A program made the translations under genes and the position numbers. A stretch of DNA of 64,000 bases from Bacteroidales bacterium (GTDB lineage Bacteria; Bacteroidota; Bacteroidia; Bacteroidales; VadinHA17). The notes under the pieces were generated by a model. That model worked only from the letters and a program-made list of their open reading frames with translations. It was not told the DNA's origin and searched no databases. Positions 17,588 through 27,605 of this stretch are shown one piece after another (the first letter of the stretch is position 1; every line of letters starts with the position of its first letter). The stretch spans positions 1 through 64,000 of the forward strand of contig WXFD01000010.1 of assembly GCA_009877105.1 (NCBI GenBank). The letters are read 5' to 3'.

Positions 17588-18187
17588 ATGATTAGCAGTA
17601 TTTCGGGCGTGATCCTTGCCGGAGGAGCCAGCCGGCGCTTCGGGGGAATACAAAAGGCGAAGCTGCTGGCCGGGGGAACAACAATAATATCCAGGATAAT
17701 CTCAGCTATCGGGGAACTGTTTCCGGAAATAATCATTGTTACAAATACACCGGGCGGTTTTGAGGATCTTCAGGGCTGTATCGTAACCCGCGATCATTTC
17801 CTGAATGCAGGCCCCCTTGCCGGAATTCACGCAGCCATCAGGGCATCCTCCTGCAGTGCGGTTTTTGTTTTTGCCGGTGACATGCCCCTGATTGACAGGG
17901 ATATTGTCAAACGGCAGGCAGAGGCTTTTTTTGAATCGGATTATGAGATTCTCATACCCAGAAGGGGAGATCTCACCGAACCTTTGCACTCTGTTTTCAG
18001 GGTTTCGATCCTGCATGATCTGGAGAAATACCTTACAGAGAAGCATGACAGATCCGTAAGGGATTTCATTGCCGGGAGACATACCGGCTTTTTTGAACTG
18101 GAAGATACACCGGCAACGAAACGAGCCTTTACAAACATTAATTCCCCTTCCGATTTTCGAAAGTTCAGAACAGATTATTATCTTTGA
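17588..18187 (+). CDS. mobA: Molybdenum cofactor guanylyltransferase
   Basis: Adds GMP to molybdopterin to make the MGD form that the molybdoenzyme encoded upstream needs. The N-terminus ISGVILAGGASRRFGG is the nucleotide-binding signature. GPLAGIHAAI and VFAGDMPLID follow as in MobA. The 199-residue form from the ATG at 17588 is preferred to a TTG at 17552, since family members begin just before VILAGG. It is the last gene of the sulfur operon, and having cofactor maturation there is sensible. Confidence 0.9.
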   Translation: MISSISGVILAGGASRRFGGIQKAKLLAGGTTIISRIISAIGELFPEIIIVTNTPGGFEDLQGCIVTRDHFLNAGPLAGIHAAIRASSCSAVFVFAGDMPLIDRDIVKRQAEAFFESDYEILIPRRGDLTEPLHSVFRVSILHDLEKYLTEKHDRSVRDFIAGRHTGFFELEDTPATKRAFTNINSPSDFRKFRTDYYL

Positions 18188-18209
18188 AATAAACCAATCA
18201 ATTATCACT

Positions 18210-18602
18210 ATGAAAGCACGGTATATCTGTTTTTTCACCGTATTGCTGTTTTTCATCATCACTGCATCGGGGCAGGACGGAACTGCAAAAAAACACAATC
18301 CGGCCGGAAGCTGGAAGTTTGAGGCTCCCTCCGCACCTCCCGGATACAATTCCGGAACAATTACCGTCAGCCTCGCTGAAAAAAAGTACTCTCTCACTGT
18401 CCTTCCCCAGGGAAGCAGTTATAAGATCACCGGCGAAGGGGTGAAGGTGGAAAATGACCAGCTCACCTGTTCTGTTTATGTTGAGGGAGAATATGTCAGG
18501 GTCACCCTGAAAGCGGAAGATAAAAACAAGATGACCGGAACAGCCAGTTATTCCGGAGGATTAATCCCACTGACCCTTACAAGGATGCAGGAGACCAGAT
18601 AG
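18210..18602 (+). CDS. Small exported protein, unknown
   Basis: 130 residues with a signal peptide (about 1-21, ending ITASGQ) and a mature part rich in beta strands (SWKFEAPSAPPGYNSGTITV, TGTASYSGGLIPLTLTR). This looks like a small barrel or sandwich of the kind seen in many exported Bacteroidota proteins. I do not recognise the family. It starts 22 bp after mobA and may be carried on the same message, but nothing ties it to molybdenum. Confidence 0.65.
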   Translation: MKARYICFFTVLLFFIITASGQDGTAKKHNPAGSWKFEAPSAPPGYNSGTITVSLAEKKYSLTVLPQGSSYKITGEGVKVENDQLTCSVYVEGEYVRVTLKAEDKNKMTGTASYSGGLIPLTLTRMQETR

Positions 18603-18738
18603 ACTTTCCGGAACTTCCTGTTTTTATGCGGCAGCCGGCCCGACCGGGGAATACAGGCCCTTCCCGGCACATCAGGGAAATTACCGGAGTACGGGAGGAT
18701 AAATGTTGTTTTATGTTTCCAATCACTATGTGAACCGT

Positions 18739-20706
18739 ATGAAATATAAGTCAGGCCTGCTGGCCGGGTTGATTTCACTGGCAGCCGTCCTTCAGGCTCA
18801 GATAATAAATAAAACGCCTCTGAGTGAACGCATCACCGGTTACACCATCAGGGCGGTACTCGATGCTGACGCAAAGACCGTCAGCTGCACGATGGAAGCT
18901 TTCTGGGTCAACAGGTCCGCTGATCCTGTTCCGGATATTCAGATGCATCTTTACATGAACGCTTTCAAAAGCAGCCGGACAACCTTTTACCGTGAGCGGG
19001 GAGGTTCGCCCGGCAGCGGGGAACTGGATCGGGGATGGATTGATATCACTTCCTTCACCGATGGAAACGGTAATGATTTGCTTTCCCTGATGGAGTTTAT
19101 CAGTCCCGATGACGGGAACACAGAGGACAGGACCGTATTCAGGGTTATCCTTCCTGAACCGGCCATGCCTGGCGACACGGTTTTCATCAAAACCGGTTTT
19201 GTTACCAAGCTGCCTTCCAGGATTATAAGGACCGGATTCAGCGGCGACTTCTTTTTCGTGGCACAATGGTTTCCCAAGTTCGGGGTTTATGAACCGGCAG
19301 GGATGCGTTTTGCTGCATCAGGAGGCTGGAATTGCCACCAGTTCCATGCAAATTCCGAGTTCTATTCCAATCACAGCGTTTACGATGTGGAAATAACCCT
19401 GCCGGCCCGTTTTATTACAGGTTCAGGCGGCTTGCTCATGTCTGAGACTACGGCAGGTGACCTGAAAACGGTTATATACCGGGCCGAAGACATAGTTGAC
19501 TTTGCCTGGACAGCCTGGCCGGGTTATTCCGTGGTAAATGATCGTTGGAGAAACGTGGATATCACGCTGATGCTTCCCCACGACAGGATTAAACAGGTCG
19601 ACCGCCAGCTCACGGCCGTGAAAAACGCGCTCGGGTATCTTGATGAGAATGTCGGGCCATACCCGTGGCCGCATCTTACATTTGTCGATCCTCCAGCCAT
19701 AGGGGCCGGGGCAGGAGGGATGGAGTACACGACATTTTTCACGTCTTCATCATCATACTTCGTGCCCTCCTTCTTTTACCTGCCTGAAATGGTCACGGTT
19801 CATGAATTCGGACATGCCTATTTCATGGGTATTCTGGCCAGCAACGAGTTCGAGGAACCGTGGCTCGATGAAGGAGTTAATTCGTACTGGGAACAGAGAA
19901 TAATGGATCATTTTTACGGGAAGAACTCGGGTATGATCAACCATAGGCTTTTCAAATTATCTGATATTGCAATGGGGAGGATGAATTACACGAGATTTCC
20001 ATCAAGACAGGCCTCAAGCAATGCTGAATTTTCCTGGAATTATCCCCACGGAACGTATGGCATAATAACCTATTCCAAAGCTGCAACCATTCTGCACACC
20101 CTCGAGGGAATAATCGGAACTGAAACCATGAATAACGTGTTCCGGGAATATTACAGGAAATGGGCCTTCAGGCATCCTTCCGGCAGGGACTTTATAAACG
20201 TGGTGAGCGAAGTGGTGAGAAAAGAACACGGACTTAAATTTGGCCCGGACATGAACTGGTTTTTTGACCAGACTATTTACGGGACCGGAGTCTGCGATTA
20301 CAAGATAAGCGATATTTTAAACAGGAGGATTACAAAACCGGAAGGACCGGCAGACCTTTCAGATGGCGCCTCAGCAAGTGTTGATACAACCGGCCCGCAA
20401 TACACCTCCATAGCCAGGCTGGAGAGAGTCGGAGAGCTTAAGCTCCCGGTTGAAGTACTGATTCATTTTAACAATGGCGACGAGATATTTGAAACGTGGG
20501 ACGGGAAAGCCAGGTACCGGGACTACGAATATCAAGGCAGCAGAAAAATAGAATGGGTGAAAATAGACCCGGAATATAAAAACAAAATGGACGTGAACCT
20601 GGTAAATAATTCAATGACCACGATCCCGGAAAGGACTCCGCTCCGCAGGATCGCGGGACGGATAGCCTCTTTCACGCTATTTTTTCTAAGCATCATGTTA
20701 TTGTAG
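18739..20706 (+). CDS. Exported M1-family metallopeptidase
   Basis: A gluzincin aminopeptidase relative, 655 residues from the ATG at 18739, which gives a standard signal peptide (MKYKSGLLAGLISLAAVLQA). The zinc site is HEFGHAYF followed by WLDEGVNSYWE, as in the M1 HExxH-x18-E pattern. The upstream GAGAGGMEYTTFF stands for the GAMEN exopeptidase loop. It lacks the large C-terminal helical domain of full-size aminopeptidases. Instead a charged region and a hydrophobic C-terminus (FTLFFLSIMLL) suggest anchoring. It is probably periplasmic. The next gene follows after 5 bp. Confidence 0.9.
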   Translation: MKYKSGLLAGLISLAAVLQAQIINKTPLSERITGYTIRAVLDADAKTVSCTMEAFWVNRSADPVPDIQMHLYMNAFKSSRTTFYRERGGSPGSGELDRGWIDITSFTDGNGNDLLSLMEFISPDDGNTEDRTVFRVILPEPAMPGDTVFIKTGFVTKLPSRIIRTGFSGDFFFVAQWFPKFGVYEPAGMRFAASGGWNCHQFHANSEFYSNHSVYDVEITLPARFITGSGGLLMSETTAGDLKTVIYRAEDIVDFAWTAWPGYSVVNDRWRNVDITLMLPHDRIKQVDRQLTAVKNALGYLDENVGPYPWPHLTFVDPPAIGAGAGGMEYTTFFTSSSSYFVPSFFYLPEMVTVHEFGHAYFMGILASNEFEEPWLDEGVNSYWEQRIMDHFYGKNSGMINHRLFKLSDIAMGRMNYTRFPSRQASSNAEFSWNYPHGTYGIITYSKAATILHTLEGIIGTETMNNVFREYYRKWAFRHPSGRDFINVVSEVVRKEHGLKFGPDMNWFFDQTIYGTGVCDYKISDILNRRITKPEGPADLSDGASASVDTTGPQYTSIARLERVGELKLPVEVLIHFNNGDEIFETWDGKARYRDYEYQGSRKIEWVKIDPEYKNKMDVNLVNNSMTTIPERTPLRRIAGRIASFTLFFLSIMLL

Positions 20707-20711
20707 GCAAA

Positions 20712-21614
20712 ATGAAAATAATCAATTCCCTTGGGACAGGGTTTATAAGGGTCGTGAAAGCAGTTAAGGGCATTATCATAACCTGGTTTTGTTTCTATTT
20801 CCTGGTCCTGACTTTTGTTTATCCTTTAAGAAAGTCACTTGATTTCACCTTTGGCTCGAGCATGATAACGGAGAGACTGGCCGACGGTTTTGATTTCGAG
20901 GTTTTTGCAGATCTGGGAAATGCTCTGCCTTCCATTCTGTCATTCTTTTCAACCGGATTCATGATCACCTTTTTTGCAGGATTCCTCCTCAACGCCTTTC
21001 TCACGGCAGGCCTGTTCGGCAGCGTGAAGAAAGATTCAGGCAGGTTCTCCGCCCCCGGGTTTTTCAGCGCGGGAGCCCTTAACTTCTGGCCTTTTTTTCT
21101 GATATCACTGCTGATTACATTTGGAATTATTTTCCTGTTTATCATTATTGTATTGTTGCCGGTGAGTATTACTGCAATGGCAGAAACCCTGCCAGAGAGA
21201 AGTATTTTCCTGGTATCACTGGTTTCCGGGATCGTGTTCCTGCTCCTTATACCCGTTATATTACTGGTAGCGGACAATTCCAGGTCTTTTAAAACGGGTC
21301 ATCGTGAAGTCCCTGCCCTTAAGTCTATCGGGAAAGGTTTTTCCCTGACATCCTCAGATTTCGGGAGATCCTATTTAATGATGCTGATCCTGATCCTGGG
21401 CCAGGTAGTTCCGGGAATAGCTGCTATTCTCTTTCTCCCGGCCTGGAAACCTGTGACAGGCGGGGGAGTATTTTTACTGTTAGTTGTTTCACAACTGCTT
21501 TTCTTCGCCAGGCTTTTCCTGAAAACATGGCGTTACGCCAGTGTTACTGCCCGGATGGATGATATTTTATTGACGAACACACGGGGAATGGAAATACAGC
21601 AGGTAAATAACTGA
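20712..21614 (+). CDS. Multi-pass membrane protein, unknown
   Basis: 300 residues with six or so hydrophobic helices, including IIITWFCFYFLVLTFVYPL at the start and PFFLISLLITFGIIFLFIII in the middle. It lacks motifs of known transporters. It is 5 bp behind the M1 peptidase, so the two probably form an operon; it may hold or serve the peptidase. Confidence 0.75.
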   Translation: MKIINSLGTGFIRVVKAVKGIIITWFCFYFLVLTFVYPLRKSLDFTFGSSMITERLADGFDFEVFADLGNALPSILSFFSTGFMITFFAGFLLNAFLTAGLFGSVKKDSGRFSAPGFFSAGALNFWPFFLISLLITFGIIFLFIIIVLLPVSITAMAETLPERSIFLVSLVSGIVFLLLIPVILLVADNSRSFKTGHREVPALKSIGKGFSLTSSDFGRSYLMMLILILGQVVPGIAAILFLPAWKPVTGGGVFLLLVVSQLLFFARLFLKTWRYASVTARMDDILLTNTRGMEIQQVNN

Positions 21615-21685
21615 ATTATTTTTAAACTGGTATTTAAGATTCGGATCTCAGGCTGAAATCCTTTCCACACCTATATCCTGAAAAA

Positions 21686-22957
21686 ATGGAAAAACAAGAG
21701 ATTGTCCGGATCAGGGAAGAGGTTCATGATCATCTCGTGAACGAGCTGCTTCCTTTCTGGACAAATAGAATGACAGATGTAAAAAATGGGGGATATGTCA
21801 CTCATTTTGACGAAGATGGTACTGATACCGGTGAGGATGAGAAATCACTGATAGCACAGACAAGATGCCTCTATACCCTGTCATCGGCACACAGGGCCGG
21901 GTATGGGGAAGGAAAACTGGCAAAAATGGCAGCCCAAGGCCTGGATTTTATTCTCGATAAAATGTGGGACAGGCAACATGAAGGCTTTTACTGGATGGTT
22001 GACAGGAAAGGGAACGTTAAATCGGATAAGAAGATTATTTACGGGCATAGCTTTGCAATCTACTCGTTGAGTGAATACACGATTGCCACGGGTGATAAAA
22101 GAGGTATTGAATATGCTGAGAAGGTTTTCGACCTTGTACAGAAATACTGTACAGATACAATGTTCGGGGGCTACTGGGAAATGTTTGAACGTGACTGGAC
22201 TTTGAGAGGTCCCGGAAGTGCCGGGGGAGACCGCAAGACCCTTGACGTTCACATGCACCTGATGGAGGCGTTTACAACGCTTTACGAGTGCACGGGGAAG
22301 GAGGTTCATAAAAGAAAACTTACCGAGATAATTGAGATACTGCAAAACAGGATAAACCACCCCGTATACAGGACGGGCATACCCCAGTTTTTCAGGAACT
22401 GGACCGTTGCCCCGCAGATTAAATTTGAAATAATATGGGGATGGGACAGGTTTACCGGCGAGGGTACAAAAGAAAATGTCACTGACAACACGTGTTTCGG
22501 GCATAACGCTGAATACGCCTGGCTTCTGAATCATGCCCTCGGAATTCTTGGAGCTGATAAAACTCCTTATCTCAAAGATTTTAAAACGATTTTCGATCAT
22601 ACCCTGGTCAACGGTATTGACACCCTGTATGGCGGTGTTTTTGTCGAAGGACCGCACAGTGGAGGTGTTTCTGACCGTGAAAAAGAATTCTGGCAGCAGG
22701 CAGAGGTCCTGATCGCCATGCTCGACGCTTTCCTGCTATTCGGGGATCAGTTGTACTGGAACGCCTATGAGAGTGTCTGGCGTTTCGTTCATGACAAAAT
22801 GATTAACAGGAAAACCGGGGAATGGTACCCGCTCATGACACGCGACGGGGTGCCTGTCTGGACACACATGGGGCATTCCTGGAAAATCAATTACCATACA
22901 GTGAGGTCGATGATACTCTCCTTACAAAAATTGGACAGGATCATTAAAGAGATGTAG
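21686..22957 (+). CDS. AGE-family sugar 2-epimerase (cellobiose 2-epimerase-like)
   Basis: 423 residues of the (alpha/alpha)6-barrel N-acylglucosamine/cellobiose 2-epimerase family. Visible signatures are NGGYVTHFDEDG, LIAQTRCLYTLS, YGHSFAIYSLSEY, GGYWEMFERDW, CFGHNAEYAWLL and KINYHTVRSM, with several catalytic His. It would epimerise reducing-end glucose or mannose units of short saccharides in the cytosol. A sugar symporter gene starts 1 bp after it, which supports uptake followed by epimerisation. Confidence 0.88.
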   Translation: MEKQEIVRIREEVHDHLVNELLPFWTNRMTDVKNGGYVTHFDEDGTDTGEDEKSLIAQTRCLYTLSSAHRAGYGEGKLAKMAAQGLDFILDKMWDRQHEGFYWMVDRKGNVKSDKKIIYGHSFAIYSLSEYTIATGDKRGIEYAEKVFDLVQKYCTDTMFGGYWEMFERDWTLRGPGSAGGDRKTLDVHMHLMEAFTTLYECTGKEVHKRKLTEIIEILQNRINHPVYRTGIPQFFRNWTVAPQIKFEIIWGWDRFTGEGTKENVTDNTCFGHNAEYAWLLNHALGILGADKTPYLKDFKTIFDHTLVNGIDTLYGGVFVEGPHSGGVSDREKEFWQQAEVLIAMLDAFLLFGDQLYWNAYESVWRFVHDKMINRKTGEWYPLMTRDGVPVWTHMGHSWKINYHTVRSMILSLQKLDRIIKEM

Positions 22958-22958
22958 G

Positions 22959-24572
22959 ATGAAGCTGTCCCTTTCAGGTCCTGACTGGATTGTACTGGCA
23001 ATCGTAATGGGCGGCAGCCTGAGTTACGGGCTGTACATGGCGCGGAGGAAAAAGTCAGGCCGCGACAGTTCCGGTTTCTTCCTTGGGGGGAGATCCATAA
23101 AGTGGCCCGTTGTAGGGGCTTCATTATTCGCGACAAACATCGGGGCGGAACACCTGGTAGGGCTTTCGGGTGATAGTTACCGCTATGGGCTTTCTGCGGG
23201 GCTGGTGGAACTTACCACGGTCATAACACTCGGGATTGCCTGTGCCATACTGTTCCCGTATTACATGAAGAACAAGCTTTTTACCATCCCTGAATTTCTC
23301 GAGATCAGGTATAACCGTCGGGCCCGGATTTTCTTCTCAGGACTGATGCTGCTGATCAGCGTGATGACAAAGCTGGCTTTCACCCTGTTCGCGGGAGCCC
23401 TCGTCCTGCACAGCATCCTGGGCTGGGAAATCATGCCCACGATATTTTACATCGGGATCATCGTTGCTGTTTTTACCATAATTGGCGGATTCACGGCAGT
23501 GGCATATACCGATGCAATTCAGGTGATCGTGATGATAGCCGGTTCGGCTTTAATGTTATTTTTTGGCCTAGACAGGGCAGGGGGGTGGTCGGGCCTGATG
23601 GAGAAGGCCCCGGAGATGATGTCGATAGCAAAACCCTATGATGACCCGGTTTATCCATTCTGGGGTATACTGGCAACAGCATTTTACGCAGGCGTTTTTT
23701 ACTGGGGAATGGACCAGGTTAACGTGCAGCGGGTCCTGGCGGCACCGGATCTAAAGAATGCGCGCTGGGGGGCAATGTTTGCTACATTGCTGAAGCTTCT
23801 TCCCGTTTTTATATTTGCCCTCCCCGGGGTTATCGCTTTCGCGCTTTTCCCGGGAGAACTGCAGGGCGATGATACAAGGCAGACTTTCGTTCTCCTGCTT
23901 AACAAGCTTCTCCCTGCCGGCCTTCGGGGACTACTGATGGCATCACTGCTGGCGGCCCTGATAACCTCGCTGATTGGTGTCCTTAATTCAGTTTCAACAC
24001 TGGTGGTGCGGGACTTCATAGTCGAGTTCAAACCCGGGATCCCCGAGAAAAAACAGGTTCTCCTGGGAAGGTATGTCATCGTGGCTGTTACACTGCTGGG
24101 TTTTGCAGCCGCTTACATGGTTTACAGGAATGAAGAGGGCCTGTACAAGTACCTCCAGACGATTTCGGCCTACCTGGTCGTGCCTGTATTTCCCGCCATC
24201 CTGTTCGGTATAATGAGCAGGAAAGTGACCTACAGGGGCGCCGCGGCATCGGTTATTGTGGGAGTGATCATTGCCACGATTTTTGTTATCGACCAGCTGA
24301 TGGGACCGGAAACGGGCAAAGCAGTTTTCCCTTTTCTCCATCATGAACTGACCTTGAATTTCGGGTACCGGGGATTGTGGGCCGAGATAATTATAACTGG
24401 TGTCCTGTTTGCCGTTTCAGCTTTCACGGAAAAAACAGATGCCGAAAGACTGGAACGAACCACCATAGATTACTCCAGGGGACTTGCTTCCTTTAAAGGC
24501 ATTACCGACTGGCGGCTTCACCTGGGCATTCTTACCGTTATCACGGTTGCAATACTGCTGTGGCTCAGGTGA
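22959..24572 (+). CDS. Sodium:solute symporter, sugar type (SSS family)
   Basis: 537 residues with about 14 helices and the SGLT-like signatures FFLGGRSIKWPVVGASLFAT, IGAEHLVGLSGDSY and YKYLQTISAYLVVPVF. It uses the sodium gradient to import a sugar. Its start follows the epimerase stop almost directly (TAGG-ATG), so the two are co-expressed. The 3' end overlaps the convergent gene at 24565 by 8 bp. Confidence 0.92.
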   Translation: MKLSLSGPDWIVLAIVMGGSLSYGLYMARRKKSGRDSSGFFLGGRSIKWPVVGASLFATNIGAEHLVGLSGDSYRYGLSAGLVELTTVITLGIACAILFPYYMKNKLFTIPEFLEIRYNRRARIFFSGLMLLISVMTKLAFTLFAGALVLHSILGWEIMPTIFYIGIIVAVFTIIGGFTAVAYTDAIQVIVMIAGSALMLFFGLDRAGGWSGLMEKAPEMMSIAKPYDDPVYPFWGILATAFYAGVFYWGMDQVNVQRVLAAPDLKNARWGAMFATLLKLLPVFIFALPGVIAFALFPGELQGDDTRQTFVLLLNKLLPAGLRGLLMASLLAALITSLIGVLNSVSTLVVRDFIVEFKPGIPEKKQVLLGRYVIVAVTLLGFAAAYMVYRNEEGLYKYLQTISAYLVVPVFPAILFGIMSRKVTYRGAAASVIVGVIIATIFVIDQLMGPETGKAVFPFLHHELTLNFGYRGLWAEIIITGVLFAVSAFTEKTDAERLERTTIDYSRGLASFKGITDWRLHLGILTVITVAILLWLR

Positions 24573-25692
24573 GGACGGAAGAGGGAGTGTTATTCAGGAC
24601 GTGATACAGTTCAGTGAGAAAGTCCCTGTTGTCAGCCTGGAGATAATGCATTTCGCCCCCCATCCTGTTAAAAGTCTTGCAGTACCTGAGATAGTAGGCG
24701 GGGTTGTCCATTGGAGGCTCTCCTTTCCTGTTCCAGTCCCATTCATTGGCGGCAAGATCAACAATCAGCATGAAATGATTGTCAATATGCCTGCCGCTCT
24801 GAATTTCAAGATTCTGGCACATGGCGAGAGCTTTTTCAAATATCATGGGTGACATTACTGCTGATCCTACAGACAGATATACACCGTCATTAAGATTGCA
24901 AACGCTCCAGGTATAGGAAAGGAAGTCTGTAAGCGCCGTCCTGCCGATTGCTGCCCCGCAGTTAAAGGGATGATTGTAAATAATGTCATGCCCGATCATC
25001 GGGTGGCCCGTAAACGGAACGTTTTGCTCGTATGCTGAACACTGGACCGAGTATTCCCTGAACGGGTGCGGGATTTTCAGGAAACCCGGTGCGATGTTGT
25101 ATTTTTTCACCACGTTGTACAGATCCAGCGTGGCGGCCGCGTGTTCCGGATCCTTCTCAATATTTTCACTTATCACGGTCAGCATATCTTCCCGGCCGGG
25201 AATTTCAAGTCCTTCGGCGGAGATCATTTTCCCGACCGATTCCCCGTAGCCGAGCTTTTCGGCAGCACCCCTGATAATGGCAAGGTTTATGTATTTCCCG
25301 GTTTCTTCCCAGATCCCGAACTGCCCGGTTGTCACGTTTTCCCTGACACTTTCACCCGTGAGGCCCTGGTAGGCGATTTCCCAGTCATGAATAATCCCGG
25401 CACCATTTGTTGCCAGATGGGTTATCCATCCTTCCTTTATCAAACGGATAAGAACCGTCCCCAGCCCATTTTTTATTGCATGGGCACCGAAAGCCATCAT
25501 CACCGACCTGCCTTTTTCCCTTGCCGCTATAATCTTTCGGGCCGTAAGGTTTATCAGGCCAGCGGCTTCAGCCGGGAGAGCAGCCGGACGGGCGGATGCC
25601 GGAACCTGTATCTCCTTTATTGAAAGCTGGTTTTTTCGCTCAGAAAGTTTCCGGACCAGGAGGCGGTCCCTGTCAAATCGCTTGTATGACAT
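24565..25692 (-). CDS. Deoxyhypusine-synthase-like protein, unknown substrate
   Basis: 375 residues, cytosolic. The segment ITHLATNGAGIIHDWEIA followed by LTGESVRENVTTGQFG resembles the NAD-binding core of deoxyhypusine and homospermidine synthases. GHPMIGHDIIYNHPFNCGAA may complete the site. Similarity was judged by eye only. It lies behind a sugar kinase/phosphatase and a phosphosugar isomerase, with the start directly after the kinase stop (TAA-ATG). A role in the same pathway, perhaps an NAD-dependent step on a sugar or amine, is inferred. Deoxyhypusine itself is not expected in this phylum. Confidence 0.55.
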   Translation of the reverse strand: MSYKRFDRDRLLVRKLSERKNQLSIKEIQVPASARPAALPAEAAGLINLTARKIIAAREKGRSVMMAFGAHAIKNGLGTVLIRLIKEGWITHLATNGAGIIHDWEIAYQGLTGESVRENVTTGQFGIWEETGKYINLAIIRGAAEKLGYGESVGKMISAEGLEIPGREDMLTVISENIEKDPEHAAATLDLYNVVKKYNIAPGFLKIPHPFREYSVQCSAYEQNVPFTGHPMIGHDIIYNHPFNCGAAIGRTALTDFLSYTWSVCNLNDGVYLSVGSAVMSPMIFEKALAMCQNLEIQSGRHIDNHFMLIVDLAANEWDWNRKGEPPMDNPAYYLRYCKTFNRMGGEMHYLQADNRDFLTELYHVLNNTPSSVLT

Positions 25693-27594
25693 TTACTTTA
25701 TATTTAAAATTTCCAGCAGGGCAGACGGTGAAGAGAAATCCGGTACGATAAAACCTGCTCCTGCCTTGATGAGCCTTGTTCTTTTTGATTCATTTAACCC
25801 AAACCTGCGGAGCTCGTTGCTTGCCACCCCCACGGTGATCCCCCCGTGCTTGCGTGTTTCCCTGATCTCCACCGGGCCATCGCCGAAAGTCACGATCGAA
25901 GCGGCCTCTGATTCACCGATCTGATCAAGCAACCTGTCGAGAACCATTTTTTTTGCCTCATGTCTGATATCTCCGGTGGCTCCATGAATTCGTCCTTCAA
26001 AAAGGCCGGCGTATCCAAGCAATCCCGCTTCGTGCTTCACATCTTCCACGTCGGTGCCGCTCGTCAGGTATAGTTTGATCCCTTTCCCGTGAAGCATTCG
26101 AAGGAATTCAAGCGAACCCTTGATGGTAAGATCGCTGGCACTGAGTTTCTGCCTGTTCAGTTTCTCTTCCCGTTTCCTTACCATGAGTAACAGTTCATCG
26201 TTAAATATTTTCTTGTAACCGTGTGCGTCAAGAATCTGATTTTCCGGAACAAGTCCAAAATCCCGGACCAGGTCTGCCAGCAGCTTCATTTGCATCAGGG
26301 TCTGCACACCGGTTGTCTTGTCAATCAGATCGCTAACTGCTTTTGTTACTTTCGTGTAAAGCGTTTCGTCAGCGTCCCTGTATTTTTCACCCATGATGGC
26401 CTTAATCATCATGGGCGCCATTATCAGTTCCCATCCTTCCCTGAGGGTTGAGATTGTCCCGTCATTATCGAAGATGGCGTACCTGATTTCCGTGTTTTCC
26501 GGCAGTGGGTTTATTATTTCTATTTCATGGCTTCCGTGATATACGGCACGTCTAACATCCTCTGCAAGGTCGGGATTGTAGATGTAATCAGGATCCCTTC
26601 CGGTTTCCATTATCTCCGCCGGCGAAGCAGTTCCGGTTGTAAAAAGCTTCCTGATTGTAACACCCGAGACAAATGTTCCCAGCCTGGCAGCATCCTCGAG
26701 TGAACAGCCTGCAGCAATGGCGGCGGAGATTCCCGCAAGATAACTGTCGCCCGCGCCGACCGTGTCGATACGGGTCAGTATCATCAACCCGTTTGATTCT
26801 ATAATACCTTTTCCGTCAGTGACTATGGAACCGCGGCTGCCGCGCGTGATGAACAGGGGTTTCCCGTAACGCTCGTGAAGCTTTTCAGCAGCACTGAAAA
26901 CCTCCCCGGCTGAAGGATTCTCGCCAAACGCCCTGATTATGCCGCATAATCTCAGTGCCTCGATGTCGTTCATCTTTCTCCAGGCTCCCCGGTAATCATC
27001 GTTGTATTGACGGCTGTCGGCAATAAAGATCTTCTGCGGGAAACGGTTTATAAGCCTGGCGAGACTTTCCCTGAAATACGGGGTATTTATGCCCGAAAAA
27101 ACCTGTTGATTGATCACCACGAGGTCAAGCTCCGGAAGTTCGTTTTCAAGGTTGCTGATCAGCTGGTCCGCAGTCGGATTATCCAGGCTGTTAAAGTTGC
27201 CGAAATCAATCCTGTTCTGTTCATCTTCATCAACGTGGGGTTTGATAAAAACATGGGTTGACCAGTTATCGGCCTTAACGATCATGTTCCTGGTGCTGAT
27301 CCCGTTTTGTTCCAGCAGCCTGATCATCTTCGTACCGAAGGGGTCATCACCGATAACGCCCAGGGCTCTCACATCTCTTATACCGAGGGCCGCCAGGTTA
27401 TTGGCAATATTTCCGGCACCGCCAAGGGAATATTCCTGAAACCTGACGGGCTCTGTTGGCCTGCCGGTCTCGAGAGAAATTTCACTTGTTGATTTATCAA
27501 TAAACCAGTAGGCGTCGAGGCAGAAATCACCTATAACGGCGATCCTGACATCACGTATTTTTTCCAGGAGCTCATTTAGTTCTTCAGACTTCAT
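25693..27594 (-). CDS. Fused PfkB sugar kinase and HAD phosphatase
   Basis: 633 residues in two enzymes. Residues 1-335 are a PfkB/ribokinase-family kinase close to the kinase half of HldE/RfaE (GGAGNIANNLAALG, TRIDTVGAGDSYLAG with the catalytic Asp). Residues 370-630 are a HAD hydrolase with DNDGT (motif I, near 375), LTSG (II), HEAKKMV (III) and FGDGPVEI (IV). In heptose activation a kinase and phosphatase act one after the other on the 7- and 1-phosphates, as do HldE and GmhB. Fusing them in one chain is unusual. It sits between a GmhA-like isomerase and a DHS-like gene. Confidence 0.85.
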   Translation of the reverse strand: MKSEELNELLEKIRDVRIAVIGDFCLDAYWFIDKSTSEISLETGRPTEPVRFQEYSLGGAGNIANNLAALGIRDVRALGVIGDDPFGTKMIRLLEQNGISTRNMIVKADNWSTHVFIKPHVDEDEQNRIDFGNFNSLDNPTADQLISNLENELPELDLVVINQQVFSGINTPYFRESLARLINRFPQKIFIADSRQYNDDYRGAWRKMNDIEALRLCGIIRAFGENPSAGEVFSAAEKLHERYGKPLFITRGSRGSIVTDGKGIIESNGLMILTRIDTVGAGDSYLAGISAAIAAGCSLEDAARLGTFVSGVTIRKLFTTGTASPAEIMETGRDPDYIYNPDLAEDVRRAVYHGSHEIEIINPLPENTEIRYAIFDNDGTISTLREGWELIMAPMMIKAIMGEKYRDADETLYTKVTKAVSDLIDKTTGVQTLMQMKLLADLVRDFGLVPENQILDAHGYKKIFNDELLLMVRKREEKLNRQKLSASDLTIKGSLEFLRMLHGKGIKLYLTSGTDVEDVKHEAGLLGYAGLFEGRIHGATGDIRHEAKKMVLDRLLDQIGESEAASIVTFGDGPVEIRETRKHGGITVGVASNELRRFGLNESKRTRLIKAGAGFIVPDFSSPSALLEILNIK

Positions 27595-27605
27595 GTATCA
27601 ATTTT

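Noticed and set aside
22959..24572. Link between the epimerase/symporter pair and the sugar-phosphate cluster
   Set aside because: The two groups are convergent with an 8-bp overlap and therefore not co-transcribed; no shared substrate is visible.
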